From positions 63,751 through 127,750 of the forward strand of contig JAMPHY010000009.1 of NCBI GenBank assembly GCA_023663185.1: 64,000 bases of DNA, in the 5' to 3' direction. This stretch comes from Clostridiales bacterium (GTDB taxonomy: Bacteria > Bacillota > Clostridia > Lachnospirales > Lachnospiraceae). The translations under genes were made by a program, and so were the position numbers. Numbering within the stretch: the stretch's first letter is position 1; every line of letters begins with the position of its first letter. The notes under the pieces are model-generated. The model was not told the origin of the DNA. It saw only the letters and a program-made list of their open reading frames with translations, and searched no databases. This document shows, piece by piece, positions 8,466 through 17,889 of this stretch.

Positions 8466-10001
8466 TTATCCTTCCACAACATTCAGATCTTCTATTTTTC
8501 CCATCATTCCGCTTCTGATATCTATAATAGGACCGCCCGTTCCTTCTATATACTCTCTGGTAATCGTAATCTTGCCGATATTATCATCTTTGGGAATCTC
8601 ATACATAATATCCAGCATAAATTCCTCAATAATAGCTCTAAGCGCTCTTGCTCCGGTTTCCTTTTCCAGCGCCTTATCCGCGATTGCCTCTAATGCACCC
8701 TCATCAAATTCCAACTTAACTTCATCTAGTTCAAGCAGTTTTTGATATTGCTTTAAAATAGCGTTTCGCGGCTCTTTTAATATTTTAACCAGCATTTCTT
8801 TACCCAGACCTTCCAAGGTAAAAATTATCGGAAGTCTGCCTATAAACTCCGGAATCATACCAAATTTTTTAATATCCTCTACGGTTACTTTACTGAGAAT
8901 ATTTTTCTCTTTATCTATTTCATCACGAAGCTGTGCATTATAACCTATGGAAGTCTTTTTATTCAGACGCTGTTTAATAATATCGTCTAAATCAGGGAAG
9001 GCTCCGCCGCAGATAAAAAGTATATTTCTGGTATTAACCGTGGCAAGCGGCACCATTGCATTTTTAGAATTAGCGCCCACAGGAACCTCTACTTCCGCCC
9101 CTTCCAAAAGCTTCAGCATTCCCTGCTGTACGGATTCTCCGCTTACGTCTCTGGTGTTGCTGTTCTTCTTTTTGGCAATCTTATCTATTTCATCAATAAA
9201 TATTATTCCCTGCTCGGCTCTTTCCACATCATTCTCCGCCGCCGCAAGCAGCTTGGAAACAACGCTCTCTATGTCGTCTCCGATATACCCTGCCTCTGTC
9301 AATGAAGTTGCGTCAGTAATCGCTAGCGGAACATCAAGCAGTCTCGCCAGCGTCTTAACCAGATAAGTTTTACCACAGCCGGTCGGTCCTATCATTAACA
9401 TATTGGATTTTTCGATTTCAATTTCGTCCATCGTCCCCGTGGCAACTCTTTTATAATGATTATAAACGGCTACCGACATTACTTTTTTCGCATGTTCCTG
9501 TCCCACCACATATTCGTCAAGCTTCGCTTTAATCTTATGCGGCGGCATAATATTCTTAATATCGATTACAGGCGTAGCCGCTTTAGATTTTTTCTTGATT
9601 TTCTGTTTGTTTGGGATACCACCGTCCCCTTGTAAATCAGCAAGATTGACAAAGCTGATATTCGGAAAGCCTTTACCGTTATTGAAATCTGTCATATTGC
9701 CGCCGGGCATACCCGGATGATTCAACAGTCCCTGATAGTCAAACTGGCTCACGGTCTCCATCGTCTTGTGCATACAGTCGTTGCAGACACAGATATTATT
9801 TGGAAGTTTAAACATCTTTCCTGCTTTGCTCTCCGGACGCCTGCAGATAAAGCAGACTTCTTCATATTCATCATGCTTCTTATCACTGTCAGATTTATTA
9901 CTTAGAAGCTTATCCTTCTGCGCATCTACATCGTCCAGCTCCCTAAAGTCCCATGCGTTATCTTCCTTTTTATCATTATCGATTCTTTCATCATCGTTCA
10001 T
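8466..10001 (-). CDS. clpX: ATP-dependent Clp protease ATP-binding subunit ClpX
   Basis: This 511-residue AAA+ unfoldase is about 90 residues longer than usual ClpX. It has the N-terminal zinc-binding domain with cysteines at 50, 53, 73 and 76. A long linker of about 65 residues, rich in Gly and Asn, follows. The AAA+ core has Walker A GPTGCGKT at 205-212, pore loop GYIGDD, Walker B IIFIDE at 266-271, a ClpP-docking loop around TSIGYN, and sensor 2 in ETGARALRAII. It should feed unfolded proteins to ClpP. No clpP or tig is adjacent, unlike the usual tig-clpP-clpX order, so this may be a second or specialised ClpX. The very acidic first 48 residues are unusual. Confidence 0.85.
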   Translation of the reverse strand: MNDDERIDNDKKEDNAWDFRELDDVDAQKDKLLSNKSDSDKKHDEYEEVCFICRRPESKAGKMFKLPNNICVCNDCMHKTMETVSQFDYQGLLNHPGMPGGNMTDFNNGKGFPNISFVNLADLQGDGGIPNKQKIKKKSKAATPVIDIKNIMPPHKIKAKLDEYVVGQEHAKKVMSVAVYNHYKRVATGTMDEIEIEKSNMLMIGPTGCGKTYLVKTLARLLDVPLAITDATSLTEAGYIGDDIESVVSKLLAAAENDVERAEQGIIFIDEIDKIAKKKNSNTRDVSGESVQQGMLKLLEGAEVEVPVGANSKNAMVPLATVNTRNILFICGGAFPDLDDIIKQRLNKKTSIGYNAQLRDEIDKEKNILSKVTVEDIKKFGMIPEFIGRLPIIFTLEGLGKEMLVKILKEPRNAILKQYQKLLELDEVKLEFDEGALEAIADKALEKETGARALRAIIEEFMLDIMYEIPKDDNIGKITITREYIEGTGGPIIDIRSGMMGKIEDLNVVEG

Positions 10002-10128
10002 GTCGTCTCCATACCCTTCCCATATATATTTTTTACTGCCTTGAACTTAAAATATATTCCTGTATCTATTTAATAATATTATAAAACCATTGTTACTACA
10101 AGTTAATATTTTCTAAACAACCTAAAGC

Positions 10129-10212
10129 AAGTTTAGCCGAAATGAACAAAAACGGGACTCCATGCCTAAAAAGCGGTAAGTCGCCCCTTATTTTGTTCAT
10201 TTCGACTAAACT
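10129..10212 (-). terminator. long inverted repeat downstream of htrA, terminator-like
   Basis: Arms at 10129-10151 and 10190-10212 are 23 nt long and pair except for one position. The 38-nt loop holds a smaller nested stem (GGGAC with GTCGCCC). It lies just after the HtrA stop and before clpX on the minus strand, so it probably ends the htrA transcript. The arm length exceeds that of a normal terminator. Confidence 0.55.
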
Positions 10213-10246
10213 TTGACTTTGATACTACAATTATCTAATTATATAT

Positions 10247-11992
10247 TTACTGTTCCGTCTTCTCGCCCAGTGTAACACTTATCTTCGTGCTGCGGTATCC
10301 GTTGTTACCCACTTTCATGACTACAAGCTCTACCGTGTCCCCTTTAGCATAATATTCCAGCAGAAGATACAAATCGTCCATAGATGTTATTTCTTCTCCG
10401 TCAAAAGATGTGATAATATCGCCCTTTTTCAGACCAATTTCTTCCGCCGGAGTATCTTCATATACCTTCGTGATATACAGACCTCTTGGCATACCATAAT
10501 CGTCAGCTATCTCCTGCGTAACGCTGACACCGGATATACCTAAAAATCCGCGCTCATCTTTTGCCACCTTATTCTTCGTCTCTTTCAGCATCAAATCCGC
10601 AATAATCGGACTTGCCGCAGAAATCGGTATCGCATATCCCATGCCTTCGATAACTTCTCCACCGATTTTATTTGAATTTATTCCTATAACTTCGCCGTTA
10701 ATATTTAAAAGCGCTCCGCCCGAATTACCCGGATTAATCGCTGCATCTGTCTGGATAAATGTTCCGGTACTTCCATCTTCAAGCTCCATCTCCCTATCTA
10801 GCGCGCTTATGCAGCCTGTTGTTACGGACTGTCCATATCCAAGCGCATTACCGATTGCAATCGCCGGCTCTCCTACCTTAAGTTCATCGGAATCTCCCAA
10901 TTTAGCAATGGCAATCTGATTCAAGGTAGCAGTACGAATATTCTCAAGCGGAACTGCAATTACCGCTAAGTCCATATCAACGTCCATTCCTTTAAGTGAA
11001 GCTTCGGCTTCGCTGCCATCTGCAAATATGACTCCCAACGAATCCGCACCGTTTACCACATGATAATTCGTTGCAATCAGAAGTTCAATATCATTTTCTC
11101 CTACAATGATACCGGAGCCGCTCGCCTGTGCCTCGCTAGTATAAGTCTGTCCAAAATAGGATATTCTTTCGGTATAAGTATTATTAATAGATACTACTGC
11201 CGGCATAACCGAAGCAACCATATCCGATACATCTAACGCCGTCGCTGTAACATCTATCGCCGCCTCTTTTACGGAGCCTGACACCACTTCTTCGGCAGCT
11301 CCCATAACTTCATCAGCTTCATCTAAAAGTGCATTTGTCACTTCCTCTTCGGGAATATGAACGGCGGTGTTTTCCGTCTGCTCTTCTACAATACCATTCC
11401 TACCGTTAAACGAATCTACCACATAAAATCCAAGCCCCGCGCAGATACCAAATATCAGCCCCAGTGAAACGCACACTAACGCTTTCTTAAAATATCCGTT
11501 TCCCTTTTTCTCTTTCTTTATTTTTTCCTTCTTTACTGTTGAAGAACTACTCTGATTCGCGTTTATACTCTGATAAGCATTCCCGCTCTGGTACGCACTT
11601 TCTGTCTGATATGCGTTCCCATTTTGATATGTGTTTCCACTACGGTAAGTATCCCTGCTTTGATACGCATTTCCTGTCGGATATGTGTTTCCGCTCTGGC
11701 GCGTACTTCCATACTGATAGCTTGTTGAATTACTTGCGGCATTTGGTCTATAATTCGGATTCTGCCACGTTCCCTGTGCATATCTGTAATCATTTTGCTG
11801 ATTATTACTATAATGATTGTCATTTACAGTTTGCGAACTAAATCTTCCTTCTGTAAGTCTTAAATCGGTGCCGGTTACATTATTTGCACTGTCTACAGTA
11901 TTGGTACCGCTTACATCGTCTGTACTGCTTATACTGTTTACATCGTTTTCCGTTCCATTATTAATAATGTCCGAATTTTGTCCTTCATACAT
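10247..11992 (-). CDS. HtrA/DegP-like membrane-anchored serine protease with PDZ domain
   Basis: The start is set at the ATG at 11992, which has GGGAG 8 nt upstream; an upstream in-frame codon at 12025 lacks one. The 581-residue protein has a long Asn/Ser/Tyr/Gln-rich cytoplasmic region (1-158), a Lys-rich stretch and one membrane segment near 170-192. The extracellular trypsin-like domain has the HtrA triad: His in ATNYHVV, Asp in DMDLAVI and Ser in GNSGGAL. One C-terminal PDZ domain follows, with GLYITKVYEDTPAEEIGLKKGD. HtrA proteins degrade misfolded exported proteins at the membrane-wall interface. The N-terminal region holds eight 6-residue repeats, an odd addition for the family. The gene is flanked by glmS upstream and clpX downstream. 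Confidence 0.88.
   Translation of the reverse strand: MYEGQNSDIINNGTENDVNSISSTDDVSGTNTVDSANNVTGTDLRLTEGRFSSQTVNDNHYSNNQQNDYRYAQGTWQNPNYRPNAASNSTSYQYGSTRQSGNTYPTGNAYQSRDTYRSGNTYQNGNAYQTESAYQSGNAYQSINANQSSSSTVKKEKIKKEKKGNGYFKKALVCVSLGLIFGICAGLGFYVVDSFNGRNGIVEEQTENTAVHIPEEEVTNALLDEADEVMGAAEEVVSGSVKEAAIDVTATALDVSDMVASVMPAVVSINNTYTERISYFGQTYTSEAQASGSGIIVGENDIELLIATNYHVVNGADSLGVIFADGSEAEASLKGMDVDMDLAVIAVPLENIRTATLNQIAIAKLGDSDELKVGEPAIAIGNALGYGQSVTTGCISALDREMELEDGSTGTFIQTDAAINPGNSGGALLNINGEVIGINSNKIGGEVIEGMGYAIPISAASPIIADLMLKETKNKVAKDERGFLGISGVSVTQEIADDYGMPRGLYITKVYEDTPAEEIGLKKGDIITSFDGEEITSMDDLYLLLEYYAKGDTVELVVMKVGNNGYRSTKISVTLGEKTEQ
11555..11698 (-). repeat. 18-nt tandem repeat coding for hexapeptides in HtrA N-terminus
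   Basis: Eight imperfect 6-residue units of the type (Q/R)SGN(T/A)Y lie in the cytoplasmic tail of the HtrA protease. Examples are QSGNTY, PTGNAY, RSGNTY, QNGNAY and QSGNAY. Such codon-phase repeats can change number by slippage without shifting frame. Confidence 0.7.
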
Positions 11993-12111
11993 AATTAAAA
12001 CTCCCTTCTTCCATATAAGTCTCATTAACTATGAACACAGTATAACTTCCAATTGTGAATAAATTGTGATGAAAATTTTTATTTTTTGTGTTTTTTAAGT
12101 CATTTTTCAAT

Positions 12112-13938
12112 CTATTCAACAGTAACAGATTTCGCCAGATTTCTCGGCTTATCAACATCGCAGCCCTTTCCTACTGCTACATAATATCCAAATAACTGCA
12201 ACGGGATAATTGCAAGCGAGTTGGCAAAATACGGATTAGTTTCCGGAATATATATAACATAATCCGCCGCCTTTTCAATTTCCTTATTAGCCTCGCAGGT
12301 AACTGCCAGTACAAATGCGCCCCTTGCTTTTACCTCTACCATATTACTAATTGTCTTAGCGTATAAATCCGGCTGCGTAGATACCGCCGCTACTAACGTT
12401 CCTTCTTCAATCAATGAAATAGTTCCGTGCTTAAGTTCCCCTGCGGCATATGCTTCCGAATGTATATAGGAAATTTCCTTTAATTTAAGCGAACCCTCAA
12501 GCGAGATTGCATAATCAATTCCGCGCCCTATAAAGAATACGTCTTTCGCGCCGATATAACGGTTTGCAAATTTCTGAATTTTAAGCTTATTATTTAACAA
12601 CAATTCTATCTGGTCAGGCAGACATTTCAAATCTTCCAGCATGGAAGCAAAGTCTTCCTCAGATATCTTTCCCCTTACTTTTCCAAGCTTCATCGCTAAC
12701 AGATATAAAGCGATTAGCTGCGCGCTATACGCCTTCGTCGTCGCTACCGCTATTTCAGGTCCTGCCCATGTATACATAACATTATCAGCTTCCCTTGCTA
12801 TAGAGCTTCCCACTACATTGACGATTCCGAGAACCTTAAAACCCCTAGCCTTAGATTCTCTAAGCGCGGCAAGCGTATCGGCAGTCTCTCCCGACTGGCT
12901 GATTACCACTACCATAGCGCCTTCTTCCAAAATCGGATTGCGGTAACGAAACTCCGAAGCCAAGTCAACCTCTACCGGAATCCTTGCTATCCCCTCCAAT
13001 ACATACTTACCCGTCATTCCGGCATGATAGGCGGAACCGCAGGCAACAATATGTATTTTGCTGATTGCCTTTAATTCTTCGTCCGACATATTTAGCTCTT
13101 CTATTACGATATCATTTTCTTTGACTCTAGGAGTCAATGTATCTGAAACGGTTTTAGGCTGCTCATACATCTCTTTTAGCATAAAGTGCTCATATCCCGC
13201 TTTTTCCGCCGCATTCGCGTCCCAGTCAATCATAACCGGCTCTTTCTTAAGCTCTTCTTCGTCCACCGTATAAAAGTGCATATGGTCGGTACGCAGCCTT
13301 ACCACTTCCTGATTATCCACATAATATACTTTTCTGGTATATTTCAAAATCGCAGGGACGTCAGAGGCGATAAAACAGCCGTCCTCATTCTGTCCTACTA
13401 TAAGCGGACTATCCTTCCTTGCAGCAAAAATCTGGTCCGGACAGTCTGCAAACATAATACCAAGCGCATAGGAGCCTTCTACGCGGTGAAGCACTTTTGA
13501 TACCGCTTCCAAAGGATTGCCCTTATAGTAATAATCCAATAAATGAGCCAATACTTCCGTATCTGTTTCCGAACGGAATTTATAGCCCTTGCCTGTTAAT
13601 TTTTTCTTAAGCTGTATATAATTCTCTATAATTCCGTTGTGAACAACCGTAATAGTTTCAGATTCATTAAAATGCGGGTGCGCATTCACATCGCTCGGCG
13701 CTCCATGCGTCGCCCATCTGGTATGCCCTATACCGCATAAGCCGGGCATACTTTCACCGCCGTGAGTCATATTTTCAAGAACTTTAAGTCTGCCTACAGA
13801 CTTCTGAATATTTATTTTCTCTCCGTCATAAACCGCCATTCCCGCGGAATCATACCCTCTATATTCAAGCCGTGATAAACCGTCTAAAATAATCGGAGCT
13901 GCCGGTTTAGTTCCGATATATCCTACTATCCCACACAT
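12112..13938 (-). CDS. glmS: glutamine--fructose-6-phosphate aminotransferase (isomerizing)
   Basis: This 608-residue protein has the standard GlmS length and plan. The glutaminase domain starts MCGIVGYIG with the N-terminal catalytic Cys2, followed by RLEYRGYDSAG and GIGHTRWATHG. Two SIS sugar-isomerase domains follow (ACGSAYHAGMTGKYV, SQSGETADTLAA, GRGIDYAISLEGSLKLKEISYIH), and the tail ends with AKSVTVE. It makes glucosamine-6-P from fructose-6-P and glutamine, the entry to UDP-GlcNAc for wall and surface polysaccharides. The start lies 1 nt after the upstream glycosyltransferase stop, with its AGGAG inside that gene. There is therefore no room for a glmS ribozyme leader. Confidence 0.97.
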   Translation of the reverse strand: MCGIVGYIGTKPAAPIILDGLSRLEYRGYDSAGMAVYDGEKINIQKSVGRLKVLENMTHGGESMPGLCGIGHTRWATHGAPSDVNAHPHFNESETITVVHNGIIENYIQLKKKLTGKGYKFRSETDTEVLAHLLDYYYKGNPLEAVSKVLHRVEGSYALGIMFADCPDQIFAARKDSPLIVGQNEDGCFIASDVPAILKYTRKVYYVDNQEVVRLRTDHMHFYTVDEEELKKEPVMIDWDANAAEKAGYEHFMLKEMYEQPKTVSDTLTPRVKENDIVIEELNMSDEELKAISKIHIVACGSAYHAGMTGKYVLEGIARIPVEVDLASEFRYRNPILEEGAMVVVISQSGETADTLAALRESKARGFKVLGIVNVVGSSIAREADNVMYTWAGPEIAVATTKAYSAQLIALYLLAMKLGKVRGKISEEDFASMLEDLKCLPDQIELLLNNKLKIQKFANRYIGAKDVFFIGRGIDYAISLEGSLKLKEISYIHSEAYAAGELKHGTISLIEEGTLVAAVSTQPDLYAKTISNMVEVKARGAFVLAVTCEANKEIEKAADYVIYIPETNPYFANSLAIIPLQLFGYYVAVGKGCDVDKPRNLAKSVTVE

Positions 13939-13939
13939 T

Positions 13940-14962
13940 TTATAATTTTTCTCCTCTCCTTGCTAACTCTTCTTCCGAGCGTCCATATCCTTTGGTCGCA
14001 TCGATTCCTTTATTCGCCTTAATTAAACTGTCCTGCTCCCAATACTCCTTACTTGCGGAGCATTTTAAAATAAGTTTTGCCGGAAGCTTCTTATAATTTT
14101 TACCGGCAAGATAACCCATGTACTTAAATCCACTCTTAATAATGACATTCGGGATTTGCTTTTTCTGCTTTGTCTCTTTCAAATATGCAACTGTATTTTT
14201 TACCAGTTTGATACCTTCCGATTCTGAGGTGATATCTGCAAAAACCTCAGGGTGATCCGCTTGGGATACTCCTAAATCAAAGTTTCTTCTAAACTGCTCC
14301 ATGTTACTATAGTCGTGCGAGTGATACACCTTCGCCTCCGGCTGATAGGAAACGGCATAATCTTTTTTTATGGCTCCGGCAGCAAAAATCATATCTTCAT
14401 TAAATATAGTATGATTTATGAAGCCGCCTAACGAATCAAAAACCTTTCTTTTATACGCCGCACACACATTAGAGCAAAAAAAGGTTTTAATTCCCAGCCT
14501 TTCAATATCTGCCTTAGTTTTTATGCTTTTCTCCTGCGGATAATTAAAATTTCTGGTATAACGCTCCGCCGCTGAACAAGCATCGTCCGCAAGCTGTCTT
14601 GCGTATGCTATTGCCACATTATCCTGCTCTAGCGCCTCAAGCAGCTTCTCAACCATATATTCGTCTGCCGGTACTGCGTCCTGCGTCATCATAATGAATA
14701 CTTTCGCATCAGAATAGCTAAGCGCCTGATTTCTGGTGCGTCCATGATCGTACTCCCGCTTTGAGAGATGCCTTACCAATACATTCCTGTACTTTTTAGA
14801 AAAAGAAGTGCCATAAGTCAATCTGTCAAAATATTTCTGTTCTGTATTCATAATAATAACGCGATTAATGGAAACTGTCTGATTTTCCAACATTTCCATT
14901 AATTTCAAAAACTTGCCGTCCGGCTTATACGTCGGGATAATGACGTCAACGCTGTCTATCAA
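13940..14962 (-). CDS. family 2 glycosyltransferase, rhamnosyltransferase-like
   Basis: About 340 residues with one GT-A domain: DVIIPTYKPDGKFLKLM, the RfbN-like DHGRTRNQAL, a TQDAVPAD nucleotide/metal segment and NEDMIFA. This pattern is typical of GT2 enzymes that use dTDP-rhamnose. TTG at 14962 is chosen because AGGGGG lies 6 nt upstream; an ATG at 15004 has no ribosome binding site. There are no membrane segments, so it should act at the cytoplasmic face on a lipid-linked acceptor. It is followed by glmS with essentially no gap. Donor and acceptor are inferred only; the dTDP-sugar genes at 30-34 kb support a rhamnose-type donor. Confidence 0.75.
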   Translation of the reverse strand: MIDSVDVIIPTYKPDGKFLKLMEMLENQTVSINRVIIMNTEQKYFDRLTYGTSFSKKYRNVLVRHLSKREYDHGRTRNQALSYSDAKVFIMMTQDAVPADEYMVEKLLEALEQDNVAIAYARQLADDACSAAERYTRNFNYPQEKSIKTKADIERLGIKTFFCSNVCAAYKRKVFDSLGGFINHTIFNEDMIFAAGAIKKDYAVSYQPEAKVYHSHDYSNMEQFRRNFDLGVSQADHPEVFADITSESEGIKLVKNTVAYLKETKQKKQIPNVIIKSGFKYMGYLAGKNYKKLPAKLILKCSASKEYWEQDSLIKANKGIDATKGYGRSEEELARRGEKL

Positions 14963-15028
14963 ATTTTTACCCCCTACACCAATATATACTTTAAACCAGT
15001 ACATTAATACATATTATATAATATCATG

Positions 15029-15055
15029 AAAGGGGCTGAAATACCAGCCCCCTTT
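15029..15055 (-). terminator. hairpin after the LCP gene, probable terminator
   Basis: AAAGGGGCTG (15029-15038) pairs with CAGCCCCCTTT (15045-15055), with one bulged C and a 6-nt loop. It lies just after the LCP stop and before the glycosyltransferase start. The trailing T run on the minus strand is short, so termination may be partial. Confidence 0.5.
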
Positions 15056-15084
15056 GCTTTTCTAATATCTATTAATAACAGGTG

Positions 15085-16260
15085 TTAGTCTACTTTTGGA
15101 TACTCAGCGTAATCCTCCGCAATTACTTTGCTGCATTCCTTTACAGTATCAGATGGATCATAGTTCTCAACGCCAAACAGGAATTCATGCAGCCATACAA
15201 CATTTTCCGTCAAATCTGTCGGCGCTATACAGTCGCCTTTCTTCGGGTGATCCATATAGCCTAACTTCCCGTCAGTCGGGAAGCCCGCGGTCTCCACTAT
15301 ATTATATTTGCTAATATCTCTCAACAGTTCAAGTATTTCGTCTAAGCTTAGTGAAGTATACACTTCTGGGAAAACACTGTTTGCAGTTTGTTCAAGTGTA
15401 GACAATGACGCCTTCTTTGCCTGATCCGCAGCTGCAGTTAAGACCTGTCTCTGATGCTGCGCACGCATCAAATCACCGCCTGCAATGTAACGTATACGAC
15501 AGTATGCCGTCGCCTGAAGTCCATTAAGAAGCTGATATCCCGGTGTTTCTACCTTTGTGTAATCACGTTTTAAATTCTCTGAAATTCCTATCTGATAGTT
15601 ATTTAAGTGAACAATCTCATTGCTTTGCACATCAATGTATACGCCGCCAAGCGCATCTATCGCATCTGTCAGACCTGCGAAGCCTACCGTAACAAAATCC
15701 GTAATGTTCAAATCCAGATTCATGTTAAGCATATTCATCGCCATCTCAGGACCGCCGCTATTGTAAGCAGCATTACATTTTGTATAAGTATCATTGCTCA
15801 GATTCAGATAAGTATCACGGTATACGGATACCAGTCTGCAATCGCCCGTATCCTGATTAATTGACGCAATCATAATAGTATCGCTTCGGGTATTCTTCGT
15901 TAATGCCCCGGCAGTAGAGTCAACGCCGAACAATGCAATATTGCGGTATCCGCGCAACGTCGTCTCTTCCGCTTCCTTAACCTTTTGGTTGATTATGATG
16001 TCCTCTTCATTTAATTCCACACGCGGTAGTATTTTTTTATCAACTTTTAGCACTTCCCATAAGACCATCACCATAACTACAAGAACGAGAATTTCTGCAG
16101 TGAAAAATATTATTCTTTTTCTCTTTTTCTTCGCCTGCTCTTTTTTGCTTAATTCTTTCTTGACCGGCTTTTTAACAGGCTTCTTTCCTGCCGGCTTTTG
16201 AGAAGGTTTCTTTGTAGTTCTTTTTTCATCATCATACGCATCTTTATTATTTTTTGTCAT
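15085..16260 (-). CDS. LCP family (LytR-CpsA-Psr) glycopolymer ligase
   Basis: The ATG at 16260 is chosen because AAAGGGAG lies 7-8 nt upstream, giving 391 residues. A Lys/Pro-rich cytoplasmic tail (KKPSQKPAGKKPVKKPVKK) is followed by one membrane segment near residues 46-68. The extracellular LCP domain then has GVDSTAGALTKNTRSDTIMI, the catalytic-type SVYRDTYLNL, and RIRYIAGGDLMRAQHQRQVL. LCP enzymes move lipid-linked glycopolymers onto peptidoglycan or other wall acceptors. Its place among the polysaccharide genes, with its own promoter at 16325-16352, supports that role here. The acceptor chemistry cannot be told from the sequence. Confidence 0.9.
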   Translation of the reverse strand: MTKNNKDAYDDEKRTTKKPSQKPAGKKPVKKPVKKELSKKEQAKKKRKRIIFFTAEILVLVVMVMVLWEVLKVDKKILPRVELNEEDIIINQKVKEAEETTLRGYRNIALFGVDSTAGALTKNTRSDTIMIASINQDTGDCRLVSVYRDTYLNLSNDTYTKCNAAYNSGGPEMAMNMLNMNLDLNITDFVTVGFAGLTDAIDALGGVYIDVQSNEIVHLNNYQIGISENLKRDYTKVETPGYQLLNGLQATAYCRIRYIAGGDLMRAQHQRQVLTAAADQAKKASLSTLEQTANSVFPEVYTSLSLDEILELLRDISKYNIVETAGFPTDGKLGYMDHPKKGDCIAPTDLTENVVWLHEFLFGVENYDPSDTVKECSKVIAEDYAEYPKVD

Positions 16261-16324
16261 ATCATGTACTCCCTTTATATCCTGTTTTTGCACACGTCAC
16301 AAAATAATGCGACTACCTTATAAG

Positions 16325-16352
16325 ATTATACTACATATTGTAATAATTGCAA
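16325..16352 (-). promoter_or_regulatory. promoter of the LCP gene
   Basis: On the minus strand, TTGCAA (16347-16352) and a perfect TATAAT (16325-16330) are separated by 16 nt. The LCP start lies 65 nt downstream of the -10 box. This marks a transcription unit boundary inside the polysaccharide locus. Confidence 0.7.
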
Positions 16353-16442
16353 CAACTTTGTAATATATTTGGCGATTTTTATAAATTCTTAAGAAATTCC
16401 CGCGAAAAATACGTATATCATGCCATTTATATTAGTATCTCT

Positions 16443-17852
16443 TTAGTAAGCGTTTTTATTTATGAAGCCTTTGAATATGGTTAAAAACATAATTTTGATA
16501 TCAAAGGCAAGAGTCCAGTTTTCAATATAAAAGATATCGTACTCTATACGACGTTTAATCGAGGTATCTCCGCGGTATCCGTTAATCTGCGCCCAGCCCG
16601 TAAGTCCCGGCTTAACCTGATGTTTTACCATATATCTTGGTATTTCTTCTTTAAATTTCTCCACAAACTGCGGTCTCTCCGGTCTGGGACCTACGACGCT
16701 CATATCACCCTTTAAAATATTAAAAAGCTGAGGCAGCTCGTCCATGCTTGTCTTACGCAACAGTTTGCCGACCTTAGTAACACGCGGATCGTTTTTCACA
16801 GTCCAGCCGTTCTTCTCCGTACTCGATTTCTGGATTTCCATAGTTCTAAATTTATACATTTCAAACGGTTTATTATGCAGCCCTATTCTCTCCTGCTTAA
16901 ATATGACAGGTCCTTTGCTGCTGCATTTAATTGCAATCGCAGAAATAAGCATAATCGGTGAGAATACTACAGCTCCAACCAGTGACACCACAATATCCAC
17001 TATTCTTTTGATTATACGGTTTAAGGTATTCGTCAGCGGCACATACCGGATATTTACGACAGAAAGCCCCATCATGTCCTCCGTGTAAGGCTTGTTCGGG
17101 AAAAGGCTGTTATAATCAGGTATAAACTTGGTATGCACGCCCGATTTCTCACACAACGCCACTATTTTCTCCAGACGGTCATAATCGCTAAGGGATAAGG
17201 TAATAGCGATTTCATCCAGCTTGTTTTCCGGCAGGATATAGAGAAGATTGTCGATTGAGCCGATTACCTTTACCCCTTTATATACCGCGCCTCTTGGCAC
17301 TGTATCATCTAAAATTCCGCGTATCACGTATCCCCACTGAGGGTTGGAGTCAATTCTTTTTATATATTCCTCCGCCGCCCTCGAATAGCCGACCAGCAGA
17401 ATATATTTCAGGTTAAAGCCTTTATTTCTCATGCGCTGCAGCACCATTCTGATAACAGAGCGGTATATAGCTGTAAAAGCTATGTTGAAAACATAAAACA
17501 TCGCCATCATGCTACGCGAAAAGTCCATCTGCTTAACCGCGTACATGCCGACCATTAACATTATAACTCCTACCGTATTTGCTTGAATAATATTAAAAAT
17601 CTCATACTTATGCGCTGTGGCACGTTTAGGGGTATACAGCTTAAAATAGTAGCACAGAATAACATAGCCCGGTACGATAAAATAGAGCATCTCAAAATAG
17701 GTGTTCTGGGAAAGCACTCCTATCGCAGGATCGATATCGGAAAACGGGCTTTCAAACTTCAAATACCACGCAAGAATATAGGAGATGGCAACAACAATCC
17801 CATCTAATAACAGATGTAATCTATTGAAATATTTCTGATTATCTTTAATCAT
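16443..17852 (-). CDS. polyprenyl-phosphate sugar-1-phosphate transferase (initiating glycosyltransferase)
   Basis: The start at 17852 has GGGAGGG 6 nt upstream, giving 469 residues. Four N-terminal membrane segments and a Rossmann-like middle domain (KYILLVGYSRAAEEYI) are followed by a further membrane helix. The conserved phosphoglycosyltransferase domain has KQERIGLHNKPFEMYKFRTM, MDELPQLFNILKGDMSVVG, PRPERPQF and KPGLTGWAQ. This is the WbaP/CpsE/WcaJ type, which loads the first sugar phosphate on undecaprenyl phosphate. It therefore probably starts the repeat unit or primer of the locus. It is the last gene of the upstream unit; the next gene, the LCP ligase, has its own promoter. Confidence 0.92.
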   Translation of the reverse strand: MIKDNQKYFNRLHLLLDGIVVAISYILAWYLKFESPFSDIDPAIGVLSQNTYFEMLYFIVPGYVILCYYFKLYTPKRATAHKYEIFNIIQANTVGVIMLMVGMYAVKQMDFSRSMMAMFYVFNIAFTAIYRSVIRMVLQRMRNKGFNLKYILLVGYSRAAEEYIKRIDSNPQWGYVIRGILDDTVPRGAVYKGVKVIGSIDNLLYILPENKLDEIAITLSLSDYDRLEKIVALCEKSGVHTKFIPDYNSLFPNKPYTEDMMGLSVVNIRYVPLTNTLNRIIKRIVDIVVSLVGAVVFSPIMLISAIAIKCSSKGPVIFKQERIGLHNKPFEMYKFRTMEIQKSSTEKNGWTVKNDPRVTKVGKLLRKTSMDELPQLFNILKGDMSVVGPRPERPQFVEKFKEEIPRYMVKHQVKPGLTGWAQINGYRGDTSIKRRIEYDIFYIENWTLAFDIKIMFLTIFKGFINKNAY

Positions 17853-17889
17853 TGTTCGCCCTCCCTTCTCACTCAACCTGCGAGTTTCC

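Noticed and set aside
11539-11841. Plus-strand frame rich in Ser, Asp and His opposite the HtrA repeat
   Set aside because: It is a shadow of the 18-nt tandem repeat; it has no start signal and no terminator.
13936-13945. glmS ribozyme
   Set aside because: The glmS start is one nucleotide from the upstream stop codon, which leaves no leader for the ribozyme.
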